Assembly: GCA_963739545.1 (NCBI GenBank)
Contig: CAVUAT010000011.1
Span: 310,001 to 374,000, forward strand
Length of the DNA: 64,000 nt
Direction of reading: 5' to 3'
DNA from: CAVUAT01 sp963739545
GTDB lineage: Bacteria; Actinomycetota; Thermoleophilia; Solirubrobacterales; 70-9
Part shown: positions 55,870-63,280 of the stretch, piece by piece
How positions within the stretch are numbered: position 1 is the first letter of the stretch
Layout of the letters: the number at the start of each line of letters is the position of its first letter
Notes under the pieces: model-generated
The model's database searches: none
What the model was told of the DNA's origin: nothing
The model's input: only the letters and a program-made list of their open reading frames with translations
Position numbers and translations under genes: made by a program

Positions 55870-57028
55870 GGTAGGTAAGTCCCTCCTCATCGCCTCCCGG
55901 ACCGACATCGACGCCTCGGCGCTCCCGGAGCGCCTCGACGCGCTTCCCGGCGTCGATAGATTGCGCCGCGCGGCCGGCGACTCACCCGTCTACCTGGTCG
56001 GCGGAGCGGTGCGGGACATGCTGCTGGGCTCCGAGCGCGCCGACCTCGACGTCGTGGTCGAGGGGGACGTGGGGCCGCTGGCGGACGCGCTCGGAGGGGA
56101 GATGATCGAGCACGAGCGCTTCGGCACCGCGACCGTCGCCATGGGCGACCTCGAGATCGACATCGCCCGCGCGCGCGCCGAGGACTACTCGCACCCCGGC
56201 GCCCTGCCCGAGGTCCGCCCGGCGACCATCTCCGAGGACCTCGCGCGCCGCGACTTCACCGTCAATGCGATGGCCCTTGCCCTCGACGGACAATCGCAGC
56301 TGATCGACCCCTACGGAGGAGTGGAGGACCTGCGCGCGGGCGTCCTGCGCGTCCTGCACGACGGATCGTTCAGCGACGACCCGACCCGAGCGCTCCGGGG
56401 GGCCCGCTACTCGGCGCGCCTCGGCCTGGCGCTCGATCCGGGCACCGAGCGCCTGCTGCGCGAGGCGGACCTCGAGACCGTGTCGAGCGACCGCGTCGCC
56501 GCCGAGCTCGCGCACATCGCCGGCGAGCCGAAGCCGAGCGCGGCGCTCGCGCTGGTCGACGAGTGGGGCTTGATCGACCTCGGCAATGGCCCGAGGCTCG
56601 CCAAAGCCATCGAGCGCCTCTACGAGGCCCGGCCCGGGTGGGCGGAGTTCGCGGACCGCGACGTCGCGATCCTGCTCGCGGTGGCGCCCGGCGACCATCC
56701 CGCCCGGCTGCGCGGCCGCGCTGGGAAGGTCGCCCACCACGCCGTGCCCGGCTCTCCCGCCGAGATCCAGGTGCTCGCCCACGACCACGTCCCCGAGGTG
56801 CTCGCGATGGCTCGCGCCGCCGGCGCGTCCTGGCTCGACCTGTACGTCGACAGCCTGCGCCACGTCGAGCTCGAGATCGACGGCTACGACCTGATCGCGG
56901 CGGGCGCACCCGAGGGCCCAGCGGTGGGGGTCGGGCTGAACGCGGCACTCGCGGCGAAGCTCGACGGATCGGTCTCGAGCCGCGACGACGAGCTGCGCAT
57001 CGCCTTGGATGCCGCCGAGGCGGACTAG
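55868..57028 (+). CDS. cca: CCA tRNA nucleotidyltransferase / poly(A) polymerase family
   Basis: A 386-residue class II nucleotidyltransferase. YLVGGAVRDMLLGSERADLDVVVEGD gives the GG..RD and DxD catalytic motifs; DLARRDFTVNAMAL and DPYGGVEDLRAGVLRVLH, and the R-binding DPTRALRGARYSARLGL follow. There is no HD domain. It probably repairs tRNA 3' CCA ends. The start is not certain: ATG 55868 is the first that avoids most of the divergent gene. Confidence 0.88.
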   Translation: MVGKSLLIASRTDIDASALPERLDALPGVDRLRRAAGDSPVYLVGGAVRDMLLGSERADLDVVVEGDVGPLADALGGEMIEHERFGTATVAMGDLEIDIARARAEDYSHPGALPEVRPATISEDLARRDFTVNAMALALDGQSQLIDPYGGVEDLRAGVLRVLHDGSFSDDPTRALRGARYSARLGLALDPGTERLLREADLETVSSDRVAAELAHIAGEPKPSAALALVDEWGLIDLGNGPRLAKAIERLYEARPGWAEFADRDVAILLAVAPGDHPARLRGRAGKVAHHAVPGSPAEIQVLAHDHVPEVLAMARAAGASWLDLYVDSLRHVELEIDGYDLIAAGAPEGPAVGVGLNAALAAKLDGSVSSRDDELRIALDAAEAD

Positions 57029-57037
57029 CCTCGGATC

Positions 57038-57775
57038 ATGCACTGGAAGGAGCAAGACGGCGTGCGCTGGCTCGAGGCCGAGCTGCCGGGCGCCCGAGCC
57101 GCCTTCACCACGCGGGTCGAGGGCCTCAGCGAGGCGCCGTACGACTCGCTCAACATCGCCGTCAAGACCGGCGACGAGCCCGGCCGGGTCCACGACAATC
57201 GCCGCACCCTCGCGGCCGCGCTCGGCATCGCGCCCGAGAACGTGGTCATGGGGCGCCAGGTGCACGGCGCCGATCTGCACTGGCACGAGGGCCCGCAGGC
57301 GCCACGCGTCTACGCCGACGTGCTCGTCAGCCCGATCGAGGTCGACGGCCACCTCACCGACCAGCCCGGCCTGGTCCCACTCGTGATGACGGCCGACTGC
57401 CTGCCGATCGCGCTCGCGGGCCCCGGCGGAGTGGCGTCGGTCCACGGCGGGTGGCGGGGCCTCGCCGCCGGCATCGCGGGGCGGGCCGCCGAGCGCATCG
57501 GCGCCAGCGCCGCGGCCATCGGGCCCGGGATCGGTCCCTGCTGCTACGAGGTCGGCGACGAGGTGCTGAATCAGTTCTCGGACCTCGACGGGGTCGCCGA
57601 CGGCCGCATGCTCGACCTGCCCGCGCTCGCGCGACAGCTGCTCGAGCGAGCCGGCGTCGCCAACATCGAGGCCGCGGAGATGTGCACCTTCTGCAACCCG
57701 GAGCTCTTCTACTCGCACCGCCGCGACGGCGAGCGCACGGGCCGCCAGGCCGGGCTTGCCTGGCTGGAGAGCTAG
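57038..57775 (+). CDS. pgeF: YfiH/LACC1-family purine nucleosidase (multicopper-polyphenol oxidoreductase family)
   Basis: A 245-residue protein with AFTTRVEGLSEAPYDSLNIAV, MGRQVHGADL, MTADCLPIAL, ASVHGGWRGLAAGI, IGPGIGPCCYEVG and CTFCNPELFYSHRRDG. The two His and one Cys of the family zinc site (VHGAD, ADCLP, VHGGW) are present. Known relatives act on purine nucleosides or correct peptidoglycan precursors. TAGCCT (57026-57031), including the cca stop, is 6 nt before ATG. Confidence 0.92.
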   Translation: MHWKEQDGVRWLEAELPGARAAFTTRVEGLSEAPYDSLNIAVKTGDEPGRVHDNRRTLAAALGIAPENVVMGRQVHGADLHWHEGPQAPRVYADVLVSPIEVDGHLTDQPGLVPLVMTADCLPIALAGPGGVASVHGGWRGLAAGIAGRAAERIGASAAAIGPGIGPCCYEVGDEVLNQFSDLDGVADGRMLDLPALARQLLERAGVANIEAAEMCTFCNPELFYSHRRDGERTGRQAGLAWLES

Positions 57776-57781
57776 GGGCCG

Positions 57782-58414
57782 GTGGTCGAGCAGTTCACCG
57801 GGCTCGATCCCGACAGGCTGCGCTCGAACCTCGAGTCCGTGCGCGAGCACGCGGGCGTCGAGGTCGAGGTCCTTGCGGCGACGAAGTACGTCCCGATCGA
57901 CGAGATGGGAGCCCTCGCCGAGGCGGGCCTCACCCTCGTCGGCGAGAACCGCCAGCAGGACCTCGAGGCCAAGCACGAGCGCTGGGGCGAGCGCTTCGAC
58001 TGGGACTTCATCGGCAACCTGCAGAGCCGCAAGGTAAAACGGATCGTGCCGCTGGTCCGCCTGATCCACTCGCTCGCGAGCGATTCAGCGCTGACCCAGC
58101 TCGAGGCGCACGCGGGCCCCGAGACGGCGGTGCTGGTCGAGGTCAACCTGGCCGGAGAGGAGAGCAAGGGCGGGGTGGAGCCGGCCGAGCTAGGCGCGTT
58201 CATCGAGCGCTGCCCAGCCAGCGTCGAAGGGTTGATGACGATGCCGCCGTTCGCCGCCGACCCAGAGGCGTCGCGGCCGTATTTCGCGCGCCTGGCCGAG
58301 CTCGCAGGCGAGCACGGCCTCGACCGCCTTTCGATGGGAACGACCCAGGACTGGCGCGTAGCGGTGGAGGAGGGTGCGACGATCATCAGACTGGGGTCAA
58401 TCCTCTATCGCTGA
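57782..58414 (+). CDS. YggS/PLPBP family pyridoxal phosphate homeostasis protein
   Basis: A 210-residue alanine-racemase-fold protein: VEVLAATKYVPIDEM with the PLP lysine, LVGENRQQDLEAKHERWG, DWDFIGNLQSRKVKRIVPLVRLIHSLAS, VNLAGEESKGGVEP and LSMGTTQDWRVAVEEGATIIRLGSILY. It buffers PLP; it sits between pgeF and sepF, as in the division cluster of many Gram-positives. GTG start. Confidence 0.95.
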   Translation: MVEQFTGLDPDRLRSNLESVREHAGVEVEVLAATKYVPIDEMGALAEAGLTLVGENRQQDLEAKHERWGERFDWDFIGNLQSRKVKRIVPLVRLIHSLASDSALTQLEAHAGPETAVLVEVNLAGEESKGGVEPAELGAFIERCPASVEGLMTMPPFAADPEASRPYFARLAELAGEHGLDRLSMGTTQDWRVAVEEGATIIRLGSILYR

Positions 58415-58467
58415 ACTATCCTTACCGGAGCAGGAATAAGCGCTGGAAAGCCGAATCTGAGGCGCAT

Positions 58468-59043
58468 ATGGGCATGAAAGACACATGGCGACGCTCGCTC
58501 GAGTACTTCGGCCTCGTCGAGGGCGATTACATCGAGGAGGGCGAATACGTCGAGGACGGCACCGATCCCGAGATGTCGCTCGACCAGCCGCGTGAGGCCG
58601 CGCCGGTCAGCGGCATGCGCGGCAGGCAGGGCGGCCGCGACGACGCGGACGACCTGTTCGTTGACGACGAGCCGCCCAGGCGCAGCCGCCTGCGCCCTGT
58701 TGACGACTCGGGCCGCGGGCGTTCGCGAGGCTCCGAGCCGGTGCGAGTCGGAAACGGGGGATCGGACTTCTCGATGCACGTGGTGACGCCGCGCAACTTC
58801 AACGACGCGCAGCAGGTCGCCGACGAGTTCAAGCGCCGAAAGCCCGTGATCATCAACTTGCAGAACAGCGATCGCGAGCTCTCGAAGCGCCTGATCGACT
58901 TCGCCTCCGGCATGACCTACGCGCTCGGCGGCGGCATGCAACGGATCTCGCAGGGCATCTTCCTGCTCACCCCCGAGAACGTGCAGGTCTCCGCCGAGGA
59001 GAAGGCGCGGTTGCTCGAGGGCGGCTTCTTCAACCAGTCGTAG
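58468..59043 (+). CDS. sepF: Cell division protein SepF
   Basis: A 191-residue protein. The N-terminal WRRSLEYFGLVEGDY is the membrane-targeting helix region; a long acidic then Arg-rich linker follows; the C-terminal domain (SMHVVTPRNFNDAQQVADEFKRRKPVIINLQNSDRELSKRLIDFASGMTYALGGGMQRIS) is the FtsZ-binding SepF fold. SepF tethers FtsZ to the membrane, an essential role in Actinobacteria lacking FtsA. ATG 58474 is a possible alternative start. A weak TATCCT -10 lies at 58417-58422. Confidence 0.95.
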   Translation: MGMKDTWRRSLEYFGLVEGDYIEEGEYVEDGTDPEMSLDQPREAAPVSGMRGRQGGRDDADDLFVDDEPPRRSRLRPVDDSGRGRSRGSEPVRVGNGGSDFSMHVVTPRNFNDAQQVADEFKRRKPVIINLQNSDRELSKRLIDFASGMTYALGGGMQRISQGIFLLTPENVQVSAEEKARLLEGGFFNQS

Positions 59044-59106
59044 AGCGCCGCGACAGCGTCGCGGTAGCGCCTACTGCGGCGCCGGTGCCGCACTAGAGTG
59101 CGAGCG

Positions 59107-59886
59107 ATGAAGCTCGGATTCGTCGGCGCCGGCAACATGGCGACAGGGCTCGCGCGCGGCCTCGCGGCCGCAAAGGGCGAGCCCGGCGCCCCCGACGCGA
59201 TGCTGTTCACCGACGCGGCGGCCGAGAAGGCCGAAGCCCTGGCGGCCGAGGTCGGAGGAGAGGCCGTCGAGGGTGCCCGCGCGCTTGCCGAGGCATCCGA
59301 CCTGGTCGTGCTGGCGGTGAAGCCGGCCGTCCTCGACGACGTCGCGGGCGAGCTCGTCGACGCGGGGACCCCCGTCATCTCGATCCTGGCCGGGACCCCG
59401 CTCGGGAAGCTGGCCGCCGCCCTCGCCGGGGTCGATCTGGTGCGCGTGATGCCGAACCTGGGCGCGCAGCTGCGCCAGGCGGTCCTTTGCGTCTCCTACC
59501 CGGAGGGCCTCGACGAGGCCGCGAAGGCGAGGGCGCACGACCTCCTTGCGCTGCTCGGCGACGTGATCGAGATCGAGGAGGAGCTGATCGACGCAGCGAC
59601 CGCGATCATGGGCTGCTCGCCAGGCTACCTGGCACTGCTCGCCGAGATCCTGGTGGAGGAGGGGGTGAAGCTGGGCCTGACCGAGGACCAAACGAGCCGC
59701 ATGGTGGCTCGGTCGATGGCCGCCACGGGCGGTCTGCTCGAGCTGCACGAGCCGGGCGCGCTCAAGCGCGCGGTGGCTTCACCGGGAGGCATGACCGAGG
59801 CCGGGCTCCACGCGCTCGAGGAGCACGACCTGGCCGGGACGGTGCGCGCCGCTGTCGACGCCTCCCTCGACAGGGTGAAAGGCTGA
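59107..59886 (+). CDS. proC: Pyrroline-5-carboxylate reductase
   Basis: A 259-residue ProC: KLGFVGAGNMATGLARGL (Rossmann), VVLAVKPAVLDDVAGEL, VRVMPNLGAQL, and the end with GCSPGYLALLAEILVEEGVKLGL and VASPGGMTEAGLHALEEH. It makes proline from pyrroline-5-carboxylate with NAD(P)H. TAGAGT at 59094-59099 is 7 nt before ATG, no Shine-Dalgarno. Sits within the division cluster, as in several Gram-positives. Confidence 0.95.
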   Translation: MKLGFVGAGNMATGLARGLAAAKGEPGAPDAMLFTDAAAEKAEALAAEVGGEAVEGARALAEASDLVVLAVKPAVLDDVAGELVDAGTPVISILAGTPLGKLAAALAGVDLVRVMPNLGAQLRQAVLCVSYPEGLDEAAKARAHDLLALLGDVIEIEEELIDAATAIMGCSPGYLALLAEILVEEGVKLGLTEDQTSRMVARSMAATGGLLELHEPGALKRAVASPGGMTEAGLHALEEHDLAGTVRAAVDASLDRVKG

Positions 59887-59890
59887 GCAC

Positions 59891-60193
59891 ATGATCACCG
59901 CCGCGATCGACCGCCTCGACGTCGCCAACTACGTCGACGCCATCTTCATCGTCTACATCATCCTGATCCTGATCCGCATCCTGCTCTCATGGATCCCGCG
60001 GATGCCCTACTACCGCTGGCTTTCGGCGACCGTCGACTTCATCCACCAGGTCACCGACCCCTACCTGAACATCTTCCGGCGCTTCCTGCCCCCGATCGGG
60101 GGCGGCGGCATGGCATTCGACCTCAGCCCGATCCTGGCGATCATCGTTCTCTACATCGCCCGGGCAGTGGTCGTTCCGCTGATCGAGGGATAG
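59891..60193 (+). CDS. YggT family membrane protein
   Basis: A 100-residue protein with two hydrophobic helices: DAIFIVYIILILIRILLSWIP and a C-terminal LSPILAIIVLYIARAVVVPLI, joined by HQVTDPYLNIFRRFLPPIGG, the family motif. YggT follows sepF in most Actinobacteria and is linked to envelope or division functions. The usual divIVA neighbour is not here; lspA follows. Confidence 0.93.
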   Translation: MITAAIDRLDVANYVDAIFIVYIILILIRILLSWIPRMPYYRWLSATVDFIHQVTDPYLNIFRRFLPPIGGGGMAFDLSPILAIIVLYIARAVVVPLIEG

Positions 60194-60199
60194 AAGGCA

Positions 60200-60655
60200 C
60201 TGAGCGAGCGCACGAAGCTCTGGACGCGCGCCCTGCTCGTCTGCGGAGCGGTCGTCGCGCTCGACCAGATCTCGAAGCAGCTCGTCGTCGAGAACATCGC
60301 GAGGGGCGACACGGTCGAGCTGCTGCCGTTCCTCGACCTGGCGAACACGCGCAACAGCGGGGTCGCCTTCGGCCTCGCCAGCGGCGTCTCGCCGGGTGTG
60401 ATCGGCGCGGCCTTGGTGGTGCTGCTCGGCCTGCTCGCCTTCCTGAGCTCCCGCTCGCGCGGGGGCTGGGCGGTGTGGTTGCCCGCCGGCCTGCTGATCG
60501 GCGGGGCGCTCGGCAACCTGGCGGACCGGGTCAGGGAGGGGGCGGTGATCGACTTCGTCGACTTCAGCTTCTGGGCGACCTTCAACCTCGCCGACGCCGC
60601 GATCGTGATCGGCATCGCGCTGCTAGTGCTCGCGCCGGAGCGAAAGCAGTCGTGA
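60200..60655 (+). CDS. lspA: Lipoprotein signal peptidase
   Basis: A 151-residue, four-helix aspartic peptidase. Conserved blocks are ALDQISKQLVVENI, LDLANTRNSGVAFGL, GNLADRVREGAVIDFVDF (catalytic Asp) and FNLADAAIVIG (second catalytic Asp). It cleaves prolipoprotein signal peptides such as that of the gene at 40528. All N-terminal motifs lie upstream of the first ATG/GTG/TTG (GTG 60398); the frame is bounded by the yggT stop, so CTG 60200, preceded by AGAAGG, is the only sensible start. Confidence 0.92.
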   Translation: MSERTKLWTRALLVCGAVVALDQISKQLVVENIARGDTVELLPFLDLANTRNSGVAFGLASGVSPGVIGAALVVLLGLLAFLSSRSRGGWAVWLPAGLLIGGALGNLADRVREGAVIDFVDFSFWATFNLADAAIVIGIALLVLAPERKQS

Positions 60656-61362
60656 CCGGCCCGCCCGAGCCCGAGATCGTCCACTCCGACGACGAGATCC
60701 TGGTGCTCGACAAGCCCGCGGGGCTGGTCGTTCACCCCGCGCCGTCGCACAAGGGCCCAACCCTGGTCGACTGGCTCGGCGAACGCGCGGCCGGCGGGCC
60801 CGGCGAGCGACCGGGGATCGTGCAGCGCCTCGACAAGGACACATCCGGCCTGATGGTCGTCGCGCGCACCGCAGACGCCCACCGCGAGCTGTCGCGCCAG
60901 ATCAAAGAGCGCGAGATCGAGCGCTCCTATCTCGCCCTCGTCGAAGGGCGCCTCGCGGCCCGCACGGGCACGATCGACGCGCCGCTCGGACGCGACCGCC
61001 GCAGGCGCACCCGCCGCGCGGTGCGCGGCGCCGGCGAGCGCGAGGCGCGCACGCACTTCGAGGTGATCGAGCGGCTCCCGGCCGACACGCTCGTTCGCGC
61101 CCAGCTCGAGACGGGGCGCACGCACCAGATCCGCGTCCACTTCCAGGCGATCGGCCACGCCGTCGCGGGGGACCCCGAGTACGGGGGCACCGGGCGCCAC
61201 GGCCTCGAGCGCCAGTTCCTGCACTCGGCGAGCCTGCGCCTGCGCCACCCATCCAGCGGCGAGGAGCTGGAGTTCGGCTCGGAGCTGCCCGCGGACCTCG
61301 CCGCGGCGCTCGAGCTCGCGCGCGACGGCTCATCGAGTTCTCGCCCGGCAGGACATACCTGA
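60652..61362 (+). CDS. RluD-family 23S rRNA pseudouridine synthase
   Basis: A 236-residue RluA/RluD-type enzyme without an S4 domain. EILVLDKPAGLVVHPAPSHKGPTL, catalytic RLDKDTSGLMVVARTADAH, REIERSYLALVEGRL and TGRTHQIRVHFQAIGHAVAGDPEYGG are present. It modifies uridines in large rRNA; the exact site cannot be told. GTG start overlaps the lspA stop (GTGA), as in the common lspA-rluD pair. Confidence 0.94.
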   Translation: MTGPPEPEIVHSDDEILVLDKPAGLVVHPAPSHKGPTLVDWLGERAAGGPGERPGIVQRLDKDTSGLMVVARTADAHRELSRQIKEREIERSYLALVEGRLAARTGTIDAPLGRDRRRRTRRAVRGAGEREARTHFEVIERLPADTLVRAQLETGRTHQIRVHFQAIGHAVAGDPEYGGTGRHGLERQFLHSASLRLRHPSSGEELEFGSELPADLAAALELARDGSSSSRPAGHT

Positions 61363-61416
61363 GTCGATGAGGACCCGGTGGAGTCTGACCGTCGCAGGTG
61401 ACCCTCGCAACCCCTC

Positions 61417-61549
61417 TACAATGCCCGCCGACCGACGCAACCATCAACCAACCCTCGATGCAGGGCGCGGGGAAGCTGCCTGAGGAGCCCCTCAGGTCCC
61501 CAACGCGGCAGCGAGGCTCCGAGTCAACATCAAGCGATAGGAAAAGGAC
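61417..61549 (+). promoter_or_regulatory. rpsB promoter and structured 5' leader
   Basis: TACAAT (61417-61422) is a strong -10, predicting a start near 61429 and an untranslated leader of about 120 nt, long for this genome. It contains a perfect 7-bp hairpin CCTGAGG/CCTCAGG with loop AGCC (61479-61496), flanked by GCTGCC/GGCAGC (61475-61480 with 61507-61512). A Shine-Dalgarno AAAAGGAC precedes ATG. Ribosomal protein S2 leaders that bind S2 are known elsewhere; this may be one. Confidence 0.5.
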
Positions 61550-62647
61550 ATGGCCGAAGTAGGTCTGAGAGAGCTGCTGGAAGCCGGAGTCCACTTCGGC
61601 CACCAGACGAGGCGCTGGAACCCCCGTATGCGCCGCTACATCCACGGGGAGCGCGAGGGCATTCACATCATCGACCTCCTGCAGACGGACGATCTGCTGA
61701 AGGAGGCCACCGACTTCGCGACCGACGTCGCGCGCAAGGGCGGCGTGATCCTGTTCGTCGGCACCAAGAAGCAGGCCGCCGACTCCGTCGAGGAGTGGGC
61801 CGCGAAGTGCGGCATGCCGTACGTCAGCCGCCGCTGGCTGGGCGGACTGCTCACGAACTTCAACACGATCAAGCAGCGGATCAAGCGCCTGCACGAGCTG
61901 CGCGCGATCCAGGAGGACGGCCGCATCGACCTGCTGCCGACCAAGGAGCGCATGGGCATGCTCGCCGAGTTGAAGAAGCTCGAGTTCAACCTCGGCGGCG
62001 TCGCCGACATGCAGCGCGTTCCCGACGCGATCCTGCTGACCGACCTGAAGACCGAGGAGATCGCGCTGCGCGAGGCCGAGCGCCTCAACATCCCGATCAT
62101 CGCCCTGGTCGACACCAACTGCGACCCGGGGCCGGTCGACTACGTGATCCCCGGCAATGATGACGCGATCCGCTCGTGCGGGCTCGTGATCGGCACGCTT
62201 GGCGCTTCGATCGAGGGCGCCGCGTCCATCTGGCGCGAGGAGGAGGCCCGCCGCCGCGCCGAGGAGGAGGAGCGAAAGCGCAAGGAGGACGAGGAGCGCA
62301 AGAAGCGCGAGGCTGAGGAGAAGGCCAAGCAGGAGGCCGAGGCCAAGGCGAAGGCCGAGGCTGAGGCGAAGGCCAAGCAGGAGGCTGACGCGAAGGCCCA
62401 GGCCAACGCGAAGGCGAAGGCCGAGGCCGACGCCAAGGCGAAGGTGGAGGCTGCCGCCAAGGCCAAGGCCGAGGCGGCGGCGAAGCCGTCCGACGAGCTG
62501 AAGCCTGCCCCGAAGGCCGTGCCCGACCCGCCGAAGGAGGTGACCCCGGCGCCGGAGGAGAAGGCTGCGGAGCCCGCCGCCGAGGAGCAGCCGGCCGATC
62601 CCGAGCCCGCCCCCGAAGAGAAGCCCAGCGAAGGGAGCGATTCCTGA
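61550..62647 (+). CDS. rpsB: 30S ribosomal protein S2 with long C-terminal extension
   Basis: A 365-residue S2. Residues 1-230 are the normal protein: GLRELLEAGVHFGHQTRRWNP, ILFVGTKKQAADSVEEWA, YVSRRWLGGLLTNFNTIKQRI, DAILLTDLKTEEIALREA, DTNCDPGPVDYVIPGNDDAIRS. Residues 231-365 are extra: a Glu/Arg/Lys helix, then tandem AKAEAEAKAK-type repeats, then a Pro/Glu-rich tail. The extension is in frame up to the tsf overlap (TGATG). It is probably exposed on the small subunit; its role is unknown. Confidence 0.95.
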   Translation: MAEVGLRELLEAGVHFGHQTRRWNPRMRRYIHGEREGIHIIDLLQTDDLLKEATDFATDVARKGGVILFVGTKKQAADSVEEWAAKCGMPYVSRRWLGGLLTNFNTIKQRIKRLHELRAIQEDGRIDLLPTKERMGMLAELKKLEFNLGGVADMQRVPDAILLTDLKTEEIALREAERLNIPIIALVDTNCDPGPVDYVIPGNDDAIRSCGLVIGTLGASIEGAASIWREEEARRRAEEEERKRKEDEERKKREAEEKAKQEAEAKAKAEAEAKAKQEADAKAQANAKAKAEADAKAKVEAAAKAKAEAAAKPSDELKPAPKAVPDPPKEVTPAPEEKAAEPAAEEQPADPEPAPEEKPSEGSDS

Positions 62648-63276
62648 TGGCCGAGACCAAAGTTAGTGCTGCTGACGTGAAGGCCCTGCGCGATCGCACC
62701 GGCGCGGGGATGATGGACTGCAAGGCGGCCCTGACGGAGGCCGGCGGCGACGCGGACGAGGCCGTCAAGATCCTCCGCGAGAAGGGCGCAGCGTCGGCCG
62801 AGAAGCGAAGCGGCCGCGGCACCGGCGAGGGCTTCGTTGCCTCGTACACGCACGCGACGGGCCGAGTCGGCGTGCTGGTCGAGCTCCAGTGCGAGACCGA
62901 CTTCGTCGCGCGCAACGAGGACTTCCAGGCCTTCGCGCGCGAGATCGCGGTCCACATCGCCGCGATGTACCCGACCTACGTCGGCCTGGACGACGTGCCC
63001 GACGACGTGCTCGCATCCGAGCGCGAGGTGCACACGGAGAAGGCCAAGGCTGACGGCAAGCCCGAGAACGTGGTCGAGAAGATCGTCGACGGCCAGATGC
63101 GCAAGTGGGCGTCGGAGCCGGGGCGGGTACTGCTCGAGCAGCCGCACTTCAACTCGGTCAAGTACGAGGGCAAGACCATCGAGGAGCTGCGCACCGAGCT
63201 CGCGGCGAAGACCGGCGAGAACGTCCAGATCGGGCGCTTCGCCCGCATCGAGGTCGGCGCGGAGGAGGAGGAGTAA
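62647..63276 (+). CDS. tsf: Elongation factor Ts, short form
   Basis: A 209-residue EF-Ts: VKALRDRTGAGMMDCKAALTEAGGDADEAVKILREKG, then VASYTHATGRVGVLVELQCETDFVARNEDFQAFAREIAVHIAAMYP, and the end with GENVQIGRFARIEVG. It lacks most of the second half of the long-form core, as in Thermus and cyanobacteria. It exchanges GDP on EF-Tu. The start overlaps the rpsB stop. Confidence 0.96.
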   Translation: MAETKVSAADVKALRDRTGAGMMDCKAALTEAGGDADEAVKILREKGAASAEKRSGRGTGEGFVASYTHATGRVGVLVELQCETDFVARNEDFQAFAREIAVHIAAMYPTYVGLDDVPDDVLASEREVHTEKAKADGKPENVVEKIVDGQMRKWASEPGRVLLEQPHFNSVKYEGKTIEELRTELAAKTGENVQIGRFARIEVGAEEEE

Positions 63277-63280
63277 CAGG

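Noticed and set aside
55982..58069. 695-codon minus-strand ORF antisense to cca, pgeF and yggS
   Set aside because: Three recognisable plus-strand genes cover it; its own sequence has no family features.
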